Source: Flavobacteriales bacterium UBA7612 (GTDB taxonomy: Bacteria > Bacteroidota > Bacteroidia > Flavobacteriales > Weeksellaceae). Taken from it: 64,000 nt of DNA. Shown here in pieces: positions 52,650 through 60,724 of this stretch (its first letter is position 1; each line of letters opens with the position of its first letter). The stretch lies in contig DLJQ01000018.1 of the NCBI GenBank assembly GCA_002484335.1, positions 24,255 through 88,254 of the forward strand, read 5' to 3'. Both the position numbers and the translations under genes were made by a program. Under the pieces are notes generated by a model. The model was not told the DNA's origin. It made no database searches and saw nothing but the letters and a program-made list of their open reading frames with translations.

Positions 52650-53471
52650 TTATTTACTTAATCGAGAACGATATTCATTTGGAGTTACACCAAGTAACTT
52701 TTTTACATAGCGTGTGAAAAATGAACGACTATTAAAGTTTAATAACAATGCGATCTCTGATATGTTTAGATTTTTGTTGTGTAATAAAACTAAAATATGT
52801 TCTTTCGTATAGCGTTGAATCCATTCGGAAGCTGTAATACCTGAATGTGTTTTACATAGATAATTAAGATATTTTGGTGTAATATTTAATAGATTGCTAT
52901 AATATTTAACTTCACGTTGTTCTGTACAATGCTGCTGTACATATTGAATGAATTTCTCATAGATAGTACCAGTTATTGTGCTATGTTTTATATTTTCATA
53001 TTCATTTGCAAAAGTATACCACATATCTAGAATAAATAATTCCATTTGTTTCTTTAAAACCTCATCATAAAATAGATGTTCAGTTTCTTGAAATCTATTA
53101 TTTAATTCATTAAAATTATATAAGATTCTAGTTTTATCTTTTTTTGTTAAATTAGTTTTTATGGGATAAACTCTTGAATGTAATAGTGCATTAATACTCC
53201 AGCTTTGATCTGGAATATTGTTCATTAAAAATTCCTTTTCTACAAGTAGAATACTTGCTTTAAAATCCAAAGAACAATTTAATTCTTTTAAATTACTTTC
53301 TGCGAACCAAAATAGAAATTGTTCAGCTTTGCAAACCATTTTTTTATCATTAAAAACAAACTTTATGTTTCCACTATGACAATATAAATGAGTATGATAT
53401 TTAGTTTGAAAATCTTTTGGAAAATCCTTTATATCATTGATTTTTAATAAAATTATCTTTGGTATCTGCAT
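52650..53471 (-). CDS. AraC-family transcriptional regulator
   Basis: 273 residues. The C-terminal double helix-turn-helix is clear: YSNLLNITPKYLNYLCKTHS (about residues 183-202) and LNISEIALLLNFNSRSFFTRYVKKLLG, then TPNEYRSRL. The N-terminal part looks like a cupin-type sensor (HLYCHSGNIKFVFNDKKMVC). It is divergent from the small peptide and cupin lipoprotein genes (112-bp gap to the peptide ATG), which are its likeliest targets. Confidence 0.92.
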   Translation of the reverse strand: MQIPKIILLKINDIKDFPKDFQTKYHTHLYCHSGNIKFVFNDKKMVCKAEQFLFWFAESNLKELNCSLDFKASILLVEKEFLMNNIPDQSWSINALLHSRVYPIKTNLTKKDKTRILYNFNELNNRFQETEHLFYDEVLKKQMELFILDMWYTFANEYENIKHSTITGTIYEKFIQYVQQHCTEQREVKYYSNLLNITPKYLNYLCKTHSGITASEWIQRYTKEHILVLLHNKNLNISEIALLLNFNSRSFFTRYVKKLLGVTPNEYRSRLSK

Positions 53472-53554
53472 TACATCAATTTAATAGATTAAATATACGT
53501 AAAATGTTACATTTATATAGAAATTAGTGTAACAAATGAAATTTTTGTTCTTTT

Positions 53555-53562
53555 TAACTTTG
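53555..53562 (+). promoter_or_regulatory. -7 promoter box for the small peptide-cupin transcript
   Basis: TAACTTTG fits the -7 consensus, 21 nt before the ATG of the 30-residue frame at 53584. No convincing -33 element is visible at the right distance, which would suit an activator-dependent promoter. Confidence 0.4.
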
Positions 53563-53583
53563 AATATTCAAAAGAATAGATCA

Positions 53584-53676
53584 ATGGAAAGCTTAAAAAC
53601 AAAAATATTTGATGAATTAAAAGAAGGAAAAATTATTTCACCAAATCACCCTAAAATAAAGAAATTAAGAGGATAG
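53584..53676 (+). CDS. Predicted 30-residue peptide upstream of cupin gene
   Basis: ATG at 53584, TAG at 53674. The peptide starts MESLKTKIFDELKEGKIISP and ends KIKKLRG. It is charged, with no membrane segment. It sits between a -7 box and the cupin lipoprotein gene, with 4 bp to the next ATG and GAGG/GGAT near its end that could act as the ribosome site for the cupin gene. It could be a leader peptide, a small protein, or the N-terminal remnant of a longer enzyme. Not a family I recognise. Confidence 0.4.
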   Translation: MESLKTKIFDELKEGKIISPNHPKIKKLRG

Positions 53677-53680
53677 AAAA

Positions 53681-54187
53681 ATGAAATATAGACAAATAAT
53701 GATAATGTTTTCAATGTTTTTGTTCTTAACATCATTGATTTCTTGTCAAACAACTAAAAAAATAAATAAAATGAATACAGAAATTCCAAAAATAAGCGAG
53801 TTTCCTTTAGGAGAAGAAAATATAGCTTTCGAAAAATATTTCATAGGTAAATCTTATTTAGCTCAAATTACAAAAAATGAAGAGTTGAATGTTCCTATTT
53901 ATAATGTAACATTTGAACCAGGAGCACGTAATAATTGGCATAGTCATACAGGAGGACAAATTCTGATTGTAGTAGGAGGAGAAGGGTTATATCAAGAAAA
54001 AGGCAAAGTAGCACGAAAATTAAAAGTTGGTGATGTTGTAGAAATTGCACCAAATGTTGTGCACTGGCATGGAGCTACAGATAAAAGTTGGTTTTCTCAT
54101 TTAGCAATTACTTGTAATCCTAAAACGAATGAGAATAAATGGTTTGATAGTGTAAATGAAGAAGATTATAATGAAGCTAATTCCTAA
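53681..54187 (+). CDS. Cupin-domain lipoprotein
   Basis: 168 residues. Lipoprotein signal with lipobox LISC (Cys about residue 22), then a single cupin barrel. Motif 1 is FEPGARNNWHSHTGGQILIVVGGEG (about residues 85-109), with His, His and Gln as metal ligands, and motif 2 is VVEIAPNVVHWHGA with the last His. This resembles the cupins that accompany carboxymuconolactone-decarboxylase-like proteins. It is probably anchored facing the periplasm. Controlled, by position, by the divergent AraC regulator. Confidence 0.88.
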   Translation: MKYRQIMIMFSMFLFLTSLISCQTTKKINKMNTEIPKISEFPLGEENIAFEKYFIGKSYLAQITKNEELNVPIYNVTFEPGARNNWHSHTGGQILIVVGGEGLYQEKGKVARKLKVGDVVEIAPNVVHWHGATDKSWFSHLAITCNPKTNENKWFDSVNEEDYNEANS

Positions 54188-54189
54188 CT

Positions 54190-54231
54190 AAACAATAAAA
54201 GCTTGAAATTAATTTCAAGCTTTTATTGTTT
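54190..54231. terminator. Bidirectional terminator, 42-nt perfect palindrome
   Basis: The arm begins AAACAATAAAAGCTTGAAAT and is exactly mirrored with no loop. It lies between the cupin gene and the convergent broken VOC gene. Confidence 0.87.
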
Positions 54232-54282
54232 TATAAATCATTGAATATTAATCATATATTTTATTTTACTTTAATTAAAAAT

Positions 54283-54757
54283 TTAATTAGATATTTTTAA
54301 TGGAGAGATAATTACATTAAACCCATCTGGATCTTTTATGGTAACACCATTCAAATTCCAATAAGGATTTTTAGAATTGATGATTGAAATATTACTTTGA
54401 TTAATACGATGTATAATTTCATCATATTCATTTTTTGTATTTACATAAAATATAAGACAATCATCCTCATCAAAATAATGATTAGCTTGTTCAATTGATG
54501 TAGTAAATTCTAAGTGCCAATTTTCATTTTTTTTTACCTACAAAAATTCCATCATAATTATTATGATTTTTAAATTCACCTAAAAGATTAAGTCCTATGA
54601 TTTTTGTATAAAAATCTAAAATTTTATTTATATCATTCGTGTGCCTTGCAACTCTTAATTCTATTTTATTATTGGTATTTTTTATAAAGATAAATACATA
54701 ATAGTAATCCAACGAATACCATGAAGCTGCAGAATAGGAATAGTGAATGCATTCCAA
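54283..54757 (-). pseudogene. VOC/glyoxalase-family protein disrupted at a nine-base A/T run
   Basis: The upstream piece reads KIELRVARHTNDINKILDFY and IGLNLLGEF, then stops at GIFVGKKK. Skipping one base in the run of nine T (plus strand 54527-54535) joins it to NENWHLEFTTSIEQANHYF and on to DPDGFNVIISPLKISN, ending at 54283. The joined product of about 130 residues is a plain VOC-fold (glyoxalase/bleomycin-resistance-like) protein. No in-frame ATG starts it: the reading frame opens at a TTG (54757) inside the MFS gene, and the natural start near 54670 lacks a standard codon. This argues for decay, but slippage at the run could restore the protein. Confidence 0.8.
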
Positions 54758-55850
54758 ATAAACTTATCACTCCACCAACCATTGGTCCAGTAATACCTAA
54801 AGAAATATCTATAAATAATCCATAACCTGCTAATGCTGCACCTTTATTACTATCAGATACTAATGAAACAGCTTTTACTCCAAGTGCTGGGAATATTAAT
54901 GAAAAACCAATACCTGTAATTCCAGCCCCAATAAGAGCTACAAAAGGAGTAGTTGCTAAAAATAAAATGAATAAACCAATGGTTTCAAAAATCATACATA
55001 CGATACCAACTTTTACGCCTCCATATACGTTAATTGCATTATTAAAAATAAGTCTTCCGATAATAAATAATGCACTAAAGATAGTTAGACAAAGTGCTGC
55101 ATTTTGCCAATGAAAATATTCATAATAAAGCGTAATGAAATTTGATATTCCTCCAAATCCTAATCCTGCAAGCATTAAACAAATACCTAATGGAGCAACA
55201 ATTTTTAAAACTTTAAGAAATGATTGTTCAACTTTTGCAGCATTACTAATAATATTTTCTTTCTTTTTAGCAAATAAATAGGCTAAAGCAGCACATATAA
55301 AAGTCAAAATACCTATAGCTTCTAATCCAAACGATTGATTAATAAATACACCAAGAGGTGCACCTAGAGCTAGTCCTCCATAGCTTGCAACACCATTAAA
55401 TGATATTGCTTTTGCAGTATGCTCTTTTCCTAATTTTAAAATAGCCCAATTAATAGGACTTGCTCCAACCATTCCTTCTCCACATCCAGTTACTAATCGA
55501 GAAATAATTAATATTGAAAGTGATAAGAGTTTATTGGTTTGAAAAAAGTGCGAAAAATAAAATAGTAAGCCACATAGCATAAAGAAAAACATACTTATTA
55601 ATACAGCTGGTTTGGGACCTTTATCATCAACTATTTTACCAGCATAACCTCTCATTAAAAATGTAGTTATATATTGTAAACTTATAACTATACCTGCTAC
55701 TAATTCACTATATCCGAGTGATTTTGTTATATATATTGGTAAAATAGCTAAAGGTAAACCTATTAGTGAATAGCCAATAAATGAAAAACAAACATAGCTA
55801 ATGATTTGTAAATCAACCTTTTTTGAAGTAGTGTTTTTTAGTTTTTCCAT
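54669..55850 (-). CDS. MFS transporter (YhhS/YfcJ-like)
   Basis: 393 residues, twelve membrane segments. After helix 1 (LIGLPLAILPIYITKSLGYSE) comes the loop 2-3 region MRGYAGKIVDDKGPKPAVL, the MFS motif A position. GCGEGMVGASPINWAILKLG (helix 5, motif C-like region) is typical of the arabinose-efflux/YhhS group. Substrate unknown; drug or metabolite export is common in this group. The broken VOC gene overlaps or abuts its 3' end. A good promoter lies just upstream. Confidence 0.92.
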   Translation of the reverse strand: MEKLKNTTSKKVDLQIISYVCFSFIGYSLIGLPLAILPIYITKSLGYSELVAGIVISLQYITTFLMRGYAGKIVDDKGPKPAVLISMFFFMLCGLLFYFSHFFQTNKLLSLSILIISRLVTGCGEGMVGASPINWAILKLGKEHTAKAISFNGVASYGGLALGAPLGVFINQSFGLEAIGILTFICAALAYLFAKKKENIISNAAKVEQSFLKVLKIVAPLGICLMLAGLGFGGISNFITLYYEYFHWQNAALCLTIFSALFIIGRLIFNNAINVYGGVKVGIVCMIFETIGLFILFLATTPFVALIGAGITGIGFSLIFPALGVKAVSLVSDSNKGAALAGYGLFIDISLGITGPMVGGVISLFGMHSLFLFCSFMVFVGLLLCIYLYKKYQ

Positions 55851-55868
55851 GAATTTTTATTGAGTTTA

Positions 55869-55900
55869 CAAAATTATGAAAATATGATGCAGACTTCAAT
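55869..55900 (-). promoter_or_regulatory. Promoter of the MFS gene
   Basis: On the minus strand, ATTG (55897-55900) and TAATTTTG (55869-55876) are separated by 20 nt. The predicted start is about 13 nt before the ATG at 55850. Confidence 0.6.
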
Positions 55901-56061
55901 TATTATTCATTTAATTTTAACTATATATATTCTAAATAGTCTATAGGTAAAATAGAGTAAACGTTTATGAAGTATTGTATATATTTCAAAAGAAGGGAGA
56001 AGATGATTTGAGAAAAATTAAAATTTTAATTTTTACTTTTTTCATTGGAAAATTATTTTTT

Positions 56062-56069
56062 TATATTTG
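56062..56069 (+). promoter_or_regulatory. -7 promoter box for the small lipoprotein gene
   Basis: TATATTTG, a full consensus match, lies 33 nt before the ATG at 56103. A TTG at 56045 is too close (14 nt) to be a normal -33 element. Confidence 0.45.
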
Positions 56070-56102
56070 ATAAAATCGAAATCTACTTAAAAAAGAATAT
56101 TT

Positions 56103-56558
56103 ATGAAAAAAGTTATTTTATTATCGTTTGGAATTGGAACACTTTTATTTACATCATGTGATAGCAAAAAAGATCAAAAAGATTCTAATCAAAACACTCA
56201 AGAGCAAATAGCAAAAGAAGATCAACACTTATTAGGAGGTCAGAAAGATGATCATGGTTGTTTAGCTTCAGCAGGAGAGAATTGGAGTGAATTAAAAAAT
56301 ACATGTATTCAAGTTTTTAATGTAGGAAAAAGACTGAATCCTATCGAAGTAAATAAAGATGAAGCTGTAATTAGTGCTTTTGTAGTATTTAATGATGATA
56401 AATCTAAGTTAGAATTATTTTTACCAAGTGATGGCGATCATCATGCAATATTAGATAAAACTGAAGATAATGTTTATAAGGATAAAACATATACTTATAA
56501 TGATAAAGAATCAGCTTTATATGTTGATGGAGTTAAAAAATTTATTTCAGGTAAATAA
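56103..56558 (+). CDS. Hypothetical lipoprotein
   Basis: 151 residues. Lipoprotein signal with lipobox FTSC (Cys about residue 19), a low-complexity linker rich in K, D, Q and N (about 20-45), then a compact domain. The domain starts HGCLASAGENWSELKNTCIQVF, with two cysteines that could form a disulfide, and continues through short strands (AVISAFVVFNDDKSKLELFLP, TYTYNDKESALYVDG). I have seen similar C-x9-12-C starts in small Bacteroidota lipoproteins but know no function. Monocistronic: own -7 box and terminator. Confidence 0.82.
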   Translation: MKKVILLSFGIGTLLFTSCDSKKDQKDSNQNTQEQIAKEDQHLLGGQKDDHGCLASAGENWSELKNTCIQVFNVGKRLNPIEVNKDEAVISAFVVFNDDKSKLELFLPSDGDHHAILDKTEDNVYKDKTYTYNDKESALYVDGVKKFISGK

Positions 56559-56574
56559 TCTAATATTATATATT

Positions 56575-56616
56575 AAAAGAACTTAATCTAGATACATTAA
56601 GTTCTTTTCTTTTTTA
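56575..56616 (+). terminator. Terminator after the small lipoprotein gene
   Basis: AAAAGAACTTAAT pairs with ATTAAGTTCTTTT around an 8-nt loop and is followed by a T-rich tract. Confidence 0.87.
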
Positions 56617-56638
56617 TACTAATTCTATTCATGCATAT

Positions 56639-56704
56639 TTTGTTGATACATTATATATTTTTTAATTTTGTTTTAATATTTTCTCTATAGTTTTTATAGA
56701 GAAA
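56639..56704 (+). promoter_or_regulatory. cysH promoter and 5'-UTR hairpin
   Basis: TTTG (56639-56642) and TAATTTTG (56663-56670), spaced 20 nt, form a consensus promoter. Immediately after the expected start lies a perfect 10-bp inverted repeat: TTTCTCTATA (56680-56689), loop GTTTT, TATAGAGAAA (56695-56704). It occupies most of the short leader before the ATG at 56721. It is not followed by a T tract, so it looks like a regulator site or an mRNA hairpin rather than a terminator. Confidence 0.6.
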
Positions 56705-56720
56705 CTGTAAAGAATATGAA

Positions 56721-57425
56721 ATGAATATATTAAAAGAAATATTAGACAAAATTAATAATTATAAAACGTTAGAAGATAAATTAAATTTCCTTGATAAAAA
56801 TGTTCAAGGAAAAATTGTTTTTTCTACTAGTTTTGGATTTGAAGATCAAGTAATAACACACGCTATATTTAGTCAAAATTTAAAAAATGTTGATACATTT
56901 ACATTAGATACAGGTCGAGTATTTCCTGAAACATATACAACTTGGAATAAAACAGAGTTAAAATATCAACAAAAAATAAAAGCATTTTATCCTCCAACTT
57001 CCGAGTTAGAAAATTTTATAGATAACAATGGAATTAATCCTTTTTATGATTCTGTAGAATTAAGAAAAGAATGTTGCTTTATAAGAAAAGTAATTCCTTT
57101 AAACAGAGCGTTAAAAGATGCAGATGTTTGGATTACAGGTTTAAGAGCAGAACAATCAAATAATAGACATGAAATGTCTGAAATTGAATTTGATGAGTCA
57201 AGAAATTTATATAAATTCAATCCATTAATTCATTTTACAAAAGAAGATTGTTTTGAGTATTTAAAAAACAATAGAGTACCTTATAATCCATTGCATGACA
57301 AAGGGTTTATAAGTATTGGTTGTGCGCCATGTACTAGAGCAATCAATGAAGGCGAAGATTTTCGTGCTGGTCGATGGTGGTGGGAAGATGAAACTAAAAA
57401 AGAATGTGGTTTACATAGTAAATAA
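56721..57425 (+). CDS. cysH: Phosphoadenylyl/adenylyl-sulfate reductase
   Basis: 234 residues. Reduces PAPS or APS to sulfite in assimilatory sulfate reduction. VFSTSFGFEDQV (about residues 33-44) is the nucleotide loop and TLDTGRVFPETY (about 72-83) follows. RKECCFIRK (about 118) and SIGCAPCTR (about 193) give the CC...CxxC set that binds a 4Fe-4S cluster, pointing to the APS-using type. KKECGLH near the end has the catalytic cysteine. Other cysteine genes (cysD, cysN, sulfite reductase) are not adjacent here, and the gene has its own promoter and terminator. Confidence 0.94.
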   Translation: MNILKEILDKINNYKTLEDKLNFLDKNVQGKIVFSTSFGFEDQVITHAIFSQNLKNVDTFTLDTGRVFPETYTTWNKTELKYQQKIKAFYPPTSELENFIDNNGINPFYDSVELRKECCFIRKVIPLNRALKDADVWITGLRAEQSNNRHEMSEIEFDESRNLYKFNPLIHFTKEDCFEYLKNNRVPYNPLHDKGFISIGCAPCTRAINEGEDFRAGRWWWEDETKKECGLHSK

Positions 57426-57443
57426 TTTCTAATAGATTATAAA

Positions 57444-57485
57444 TAAATATCCCAGTTTTTATTAAAAACTGGGATATTTATTTTA
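57444..57485 (+). terminator. Terminator after cysH
   Basis: A 17-bp perfect stem (TAAATATCCCAGTTTTT and its complement) around ATT, followed by a T-rich tract. Confidence 0.9.
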
Positions 57486-57502
57486 TATATTGATTATATT
57501 TA

Positions 57503-58066
57503 ATGATGGAAATTGAACAAATTTTAAATAAAATATCTTTACTTTCTAAAGATTCTATTCAATTGATAAAAAGTAAGATAAATTTAATTACTTTACCTAA
57601 AGGTTCAATATTGTTTGATACTAAAAGAGTTGAAACAAAGGTTTATTTTATAAAAAGAGGAATTGCTAGAGCTTATACTTTAGATAAAGAAAATGAAATA
57701 ACTTTTTGGTTTGGACAAGAAGGAGATTTTATCATTTCTATTAGAAGTTATGTAGAAAATAAACCTAGCTATGAAATTGTAGAATTATTAGAAGATTGTG
57801 AGCTTTATGAGATAAACACCAATGATTTATATAATCTTTATAATTTTAATTTAGAATTTTCTAATTGGGGTAGAAAATTTACAGAGAAGGATTTAATGAG
57901 AACAGAAGAAATTTTTATTTTTCATAAATCTAAATCAGCTACAGAACGATATCAAAAATTATTAAAAGATAATCCAAGTTTAATTAATCGTGTGCAATTA
58001 GGTTATATTGCATCTTATCTTGGTATTTCTCAAGTTACATTAAGTAGAATTAGAGCAGAGATTTAA
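57503..58066 (+). CDS. Crp/Fnr-family transcriptional regulator
   Basis: 187 residues. N-terminal cyclic-nucleotide-binding-like beta barrel (about residues 25-115; ITLPKGSILFDTKRVETKVYF, with YFIKRGIARAYTL) and a C-terminal helix-turn-helix (LGYIASYLGISQVTLSRIRAE). The phosphate-binding cassette of true cAMP receptors (RxSA) is not apparent, so it may not bind cAMP. It is 68 bp upstream of the SugE gene on the same strand and may regulate or be co-transcribed with it. Confidence 0.9.
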   Translation: MMEIEQILNKISLLSKDSIQLIKSKINLITLPKGSILFDTKRVETKVYFIKRGIARAYTLDKENEITFWFGQEGDFIISIRSYVENKPSYEIVELLEDCELYEINTNDLYNLYNFNLEFSNWGRKFTEKDLMRTEEIFIFHKSKSATERYQKLLKDNPSLINRVQLGYIASYLGISQVTLSRIRAEI

Positions 58067-58134
58067 TTTTTTAACATATGTAAAAAGAAAATAGAATTAT
58101 TCAGATGATCTTTGTAAAAAAATTATAAAGAACA

Positions 58135-58461
58135 ATGAATTGGATATTTTTAATTATTGCTGGCTTATTTGAAATAGGGTTTACATCATCTTTAGGTAAA
58201 GCAAAAGAATCTACAGGATCTACAATGTATTTATGGTATGGTGTTTTTGTTTTTTGTTTGTTTGCAAGTATGTTTTTACTAATGAAGGCTCTTAAAACAA
58301 TACCATTAGGCACAGCTTATGGTGTTTGGACAGGTATTGGAGCTGTAGGAACTGTTATTGTAGGAATTTTAGTTTTTAAAGAAGTTGCTTCTTTCTGGAG
58401 ATTATTTTTCATTTTTACTTTAATAGGATCTATTATAGGACTTAAAATGGTTTCAAATTAA
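58135..58461 (+). CDS. SMR-family efflux protein, SugE/Gdx-like
   Basis: 108 residues with four membrane helices. The essential glutamate is in AGLFEIGFTSSLGKAKES (Glu about residue 13). GTAYGVWTGIGAVGTVIVGILVFKE (helix 3, about 57-81) fits the Gdx/SugE subgroup. Such proteins export guanidinium and some quaternary ammonium compounds as dual-topology dimers. A terminator follows. Confidence 0.92.
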   Translation: MNWIFLIIAGLFEIGFTSSLGKAKESTGSTMYLWYGVFVFCLFASMFLLMKALKTIPLGTAYGVWTGIGAVGTVIVGILVFKEVASFWRLFFIFTLIGSIIGLKMVSN

Positions 58462-58472
58462 TATAGAAAACT

Positions 58473-58511
58473 AAACCTCCAATTTAATACTATTAAATCG
58501 GAGGTTTTTTT
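58473..58511. terminator. Terminator between sugE-like gene and asnB
   Basis: AAACCTCC and ATTTAATA pair with TATTAAAT and GGAGGTTT (one mismatch between the two blocks), followed by a T tract; shared by convergent genes. Confidence 0.87.
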
Positions 58512-58518
58512 GGAAAAA

Positions 58519-60129
58519 TTATATAGAAACTGATTCTGTTGTTTTTTCATGTATTGTTGATGCTCTACCTGATGGATCTTCATTTTCTTGCCATTTTGGT
58601 ATCCATTTTTTTACAGTTTTAGCAGCTGATTCACTAGGAAAATGTTTAGCAAATATTTTTCTCATATACATAGCTTCCTTGGAAGTAGGAGTATTAATAG
58701 GGAATAATTCTGCTGCTTTTTCCATTTCTTCATCAGTAATTTGTTCTGCACAATGATTTACTAAGTCATCAATCCAAGAATATCCTACACCATCAGAAAA
58801 TTGTTCTTTTTGACGCCATAAAATATGTTCTGGTAACCAAGGTGATTGTTTGTCATCAAAAGCTTTACGTAAAATATATTTTTCTATTTTACCTTTTGTA
58901 CGGTTAGGACGTTTTGCATCTGGTTCAATTTTCATTGCAACATCCAAGAAATTTCTATCTAAAAATGGTACACGTGCTTCTAGAGCCCAAGCCATTGTAG
59001 ATTTATCAGCTCGTAAACAATCTGCAGTACTTAATAATTTTACACGACGAATTGTTTCTTTTTGAAATTCTTCATCACTTGGTGCATTATGAAAATATAG
59101 ATAACCACCAAATATTTCATCAGCTCCTTCTCCAGATAAAACAACTTTAATTCCCATATCTGTAATGTATTTTGACATAATATACATTGGAGTAGAAGCA
59201 CGGATAGATGTAACATCGTATGTTTCTAAATGCCAAACTAATTTATCTATAATAGCTAAACCTTCTTCGAAAGAAAAATGGATTGCATGATGTTTAGTTC
59301 CAATAAAATCAGCAACTTCTTTTGCTGCAATAATATCAGGAGCAGTATCGTCAAGACCAATAGAGAATGAATGTAATTCTTTTCCTTCTTCTTTTAGTAA
59401 TCTAGACGTGATTGATGAAACAAGTGAACTGTCTAATCCTCCTGAAAGTAAAACCCCAACAGGAACATCACTCATTAATCGTTTTTTAGTAGCATCGATT
59501 AAGCTGTCTCTTAATACTTCTAAATCTAATTGATCAGTGCATTTTTTATCATCTTCCCATTCTGGTTGATAATATTTTACAAAACCAGTTTCTTTTGTAA
59601 AATAATGACCTGGAGGAAAGGCTTCTAATTTTTCAACTTGATCTTCAATAACTTTTAATTCTGATGAAAAATAGTAAGCGCCAGATTTATCTTGTCCATA
59701 GTATAAAGGTTTTACTCCAATTGGATCACGTGCAACCATAAATTTGTCACCATCCATTACGATAAATCCAAATACACCATCTAATAAATTACAAAAATCT
59801 GTACCATATTTTTCGTATAATTTTACAATAACTTCACTATCACATTTTGTAGCAAAAGAATAATCTTTTAGTTCTGTTGCTTTTAATTTCATGTGATTGT
59901 AGATTTCTCCATTATGAACTACATAGGCATTATTTGTTCCTTTTATTGGTTGTTTACCAGTTTGTAAATCTATGATAGCAAGACGTTCGTGAGTGATAAT
60001 TCCAGTCTTAGATTCATTTAATTCATAATCTTGCTCATCTGGTCCACGATGTCTCATTCTTTTACTTAATTCTTGTACATATTGTACATCTAAGTCTTTT
60101 TTGTCAAATATGCCTAATATTCCACACAT
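58519..60129 (-). CDS. asnB: Asparagine synthase B, glutamine-hydrolysing
   Basis: 536 residues. After the initiator Met, Cys2 (MCGILGIFD) is the glutaminase nucleophile. RHRGPDEQDY (about residues 26-35) and ITHERLAIIDLQTGKQP complete the N-terminal amidotransferase domain. The synthetase domain has the pyrophosphate loop LLSGGLDSSLVSS (about 225) and LSGEGADEIFGGYLYF (about 340). It makes asparagine from aspartate, ATP and glutamine. Monocistronic; no clear -7 box seen in the 216-bp upstream region shared with the divergent DUF493 gene. Confidence 0.96.
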   Translation of the reverse strand: MCGILGIFDKKDLDVQYVQELSKRMRHRGPDEQDYELNESKTGIITHERLAIIDLQTGKQPIKGTNNAYVVHNGEIYNHMKLKATELKDYSFATKCDSEVIVKLYEKYGTDFCNLLDGVFGFIVMDGDKFMVARDPIGVKPLYYGQDKSGAYYFSSELKVIEDQVEKLEAFPPGHYFTKETGFVKYYQPEWEDDKKCTDQLDLEVLRDSLIDATKKRLMSDVPVGVLLSGGLDSSLVSSITSRLLKEEGKELHSFSIGLDDTAPDIIAAKEVADFIGTKHHAIHFSFEEGLAIIDKLVWHLETYDVTSIRASTPMYIMSKYITDMGIKVVLSGEGADEIFGGYLYFHNAPSDEEFQKETIRRVKLLSTADCLRADKSTMAWALEARVPFLDRNFLDVAMKIEPDAKRPNRTKGKIEKYILRKAFDDKQSPWLPEHILWRQKEQFSDGVGYSWIDDLVNHCAEQITDEEMEKAAELFPINTPTSKEAMYMRKIFAKHFPSESAAKTVKKWIPKWQENEDPSGRASTIHEKTTESVSI

Positions 60130-60345
60130 AATGTTATTGTTTTATTTCGTTTATTATTTCATACAAATGTTGTTATTGTAATTTACAAAATAAACATTTA
60201 AACGTTAATTAGTTTAATATTTAAATAAAAATATTCGATTTTGTTAAAATTATCATTAAAATATGACAAAATGTCTATCTTTTTATTTAGAATTTCAATT
60301 TGGAGGAGTGGTATTGTTTTTGTTATTTTATTTTAAAATTAAGTT

Positions 60346-60672
60346 ATGGACAACAATAAAGACTATACATTCGAAGAAATTCCAGATAATTCACATAATG
60401 AACAAGACTTTTACGCAAAATTTAAAGAAAGATTAGATGATGTACAAAAGTTTCCTAGTGATTATATTTTTAAATTTATATATCCTTCAAGTGAAGAAAC
60501 TATGAATCAAATAAAAAGTGTATTTGCAGGAACAAATGCAGAATATGATTATAAAGCTTCTGCAAATAGAAAATATACATCTATTACAATTAAATTATAT
60601 ATTATAGATGCTGATACAGTAATTAATTATTATAAAGAAATATCTAAAATAGATGGAGTAATTATGTTATAA
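60346..60672 (+). CDS. DUF493 family protein (YbeD-like)
   Basis: 108 residues. A short variable N-terminus is followed by the compact ferredoxin-like/ACT-like fold of DUF493: KFPSDYIFKFIYPSSEETMNQ, ANRKYTSITIKLYI and VINYYKEISKIDGVIML. Function of the family is not established, though a small-molecule-sensing ACT-like role is often supposed. Divergent from asnB. Confidence 0.87.
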   Translation: MDNNKDYTFEEIPDNSHNEQDFYAKFKERLDDVQKFPSDYIFKFIYPSSEETMNQIKSVFAGTNAEYDYKASANRKYTSITIKLYIIDADTVINYYKEISKIDGVIML

Positions 60673-60688
60673 TACTTCTTTTATAAAT

Positions 60689-60722
60689 AAAAAATGGCTC
60701 GAAATATTTCGAGCCATTTTTT
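60689..60722. terminator. Bidirectional terminator, 34-nt perfect palindrome
   Basis: AAAAAATGGCTCGAAAT mirrors exactly into its complement, with A and T tracts at the ends; shared by the DUF493 gene and the convergent secreted-protein gene. Confidence 0.92.
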
Positions 60723-60724
60723 AT

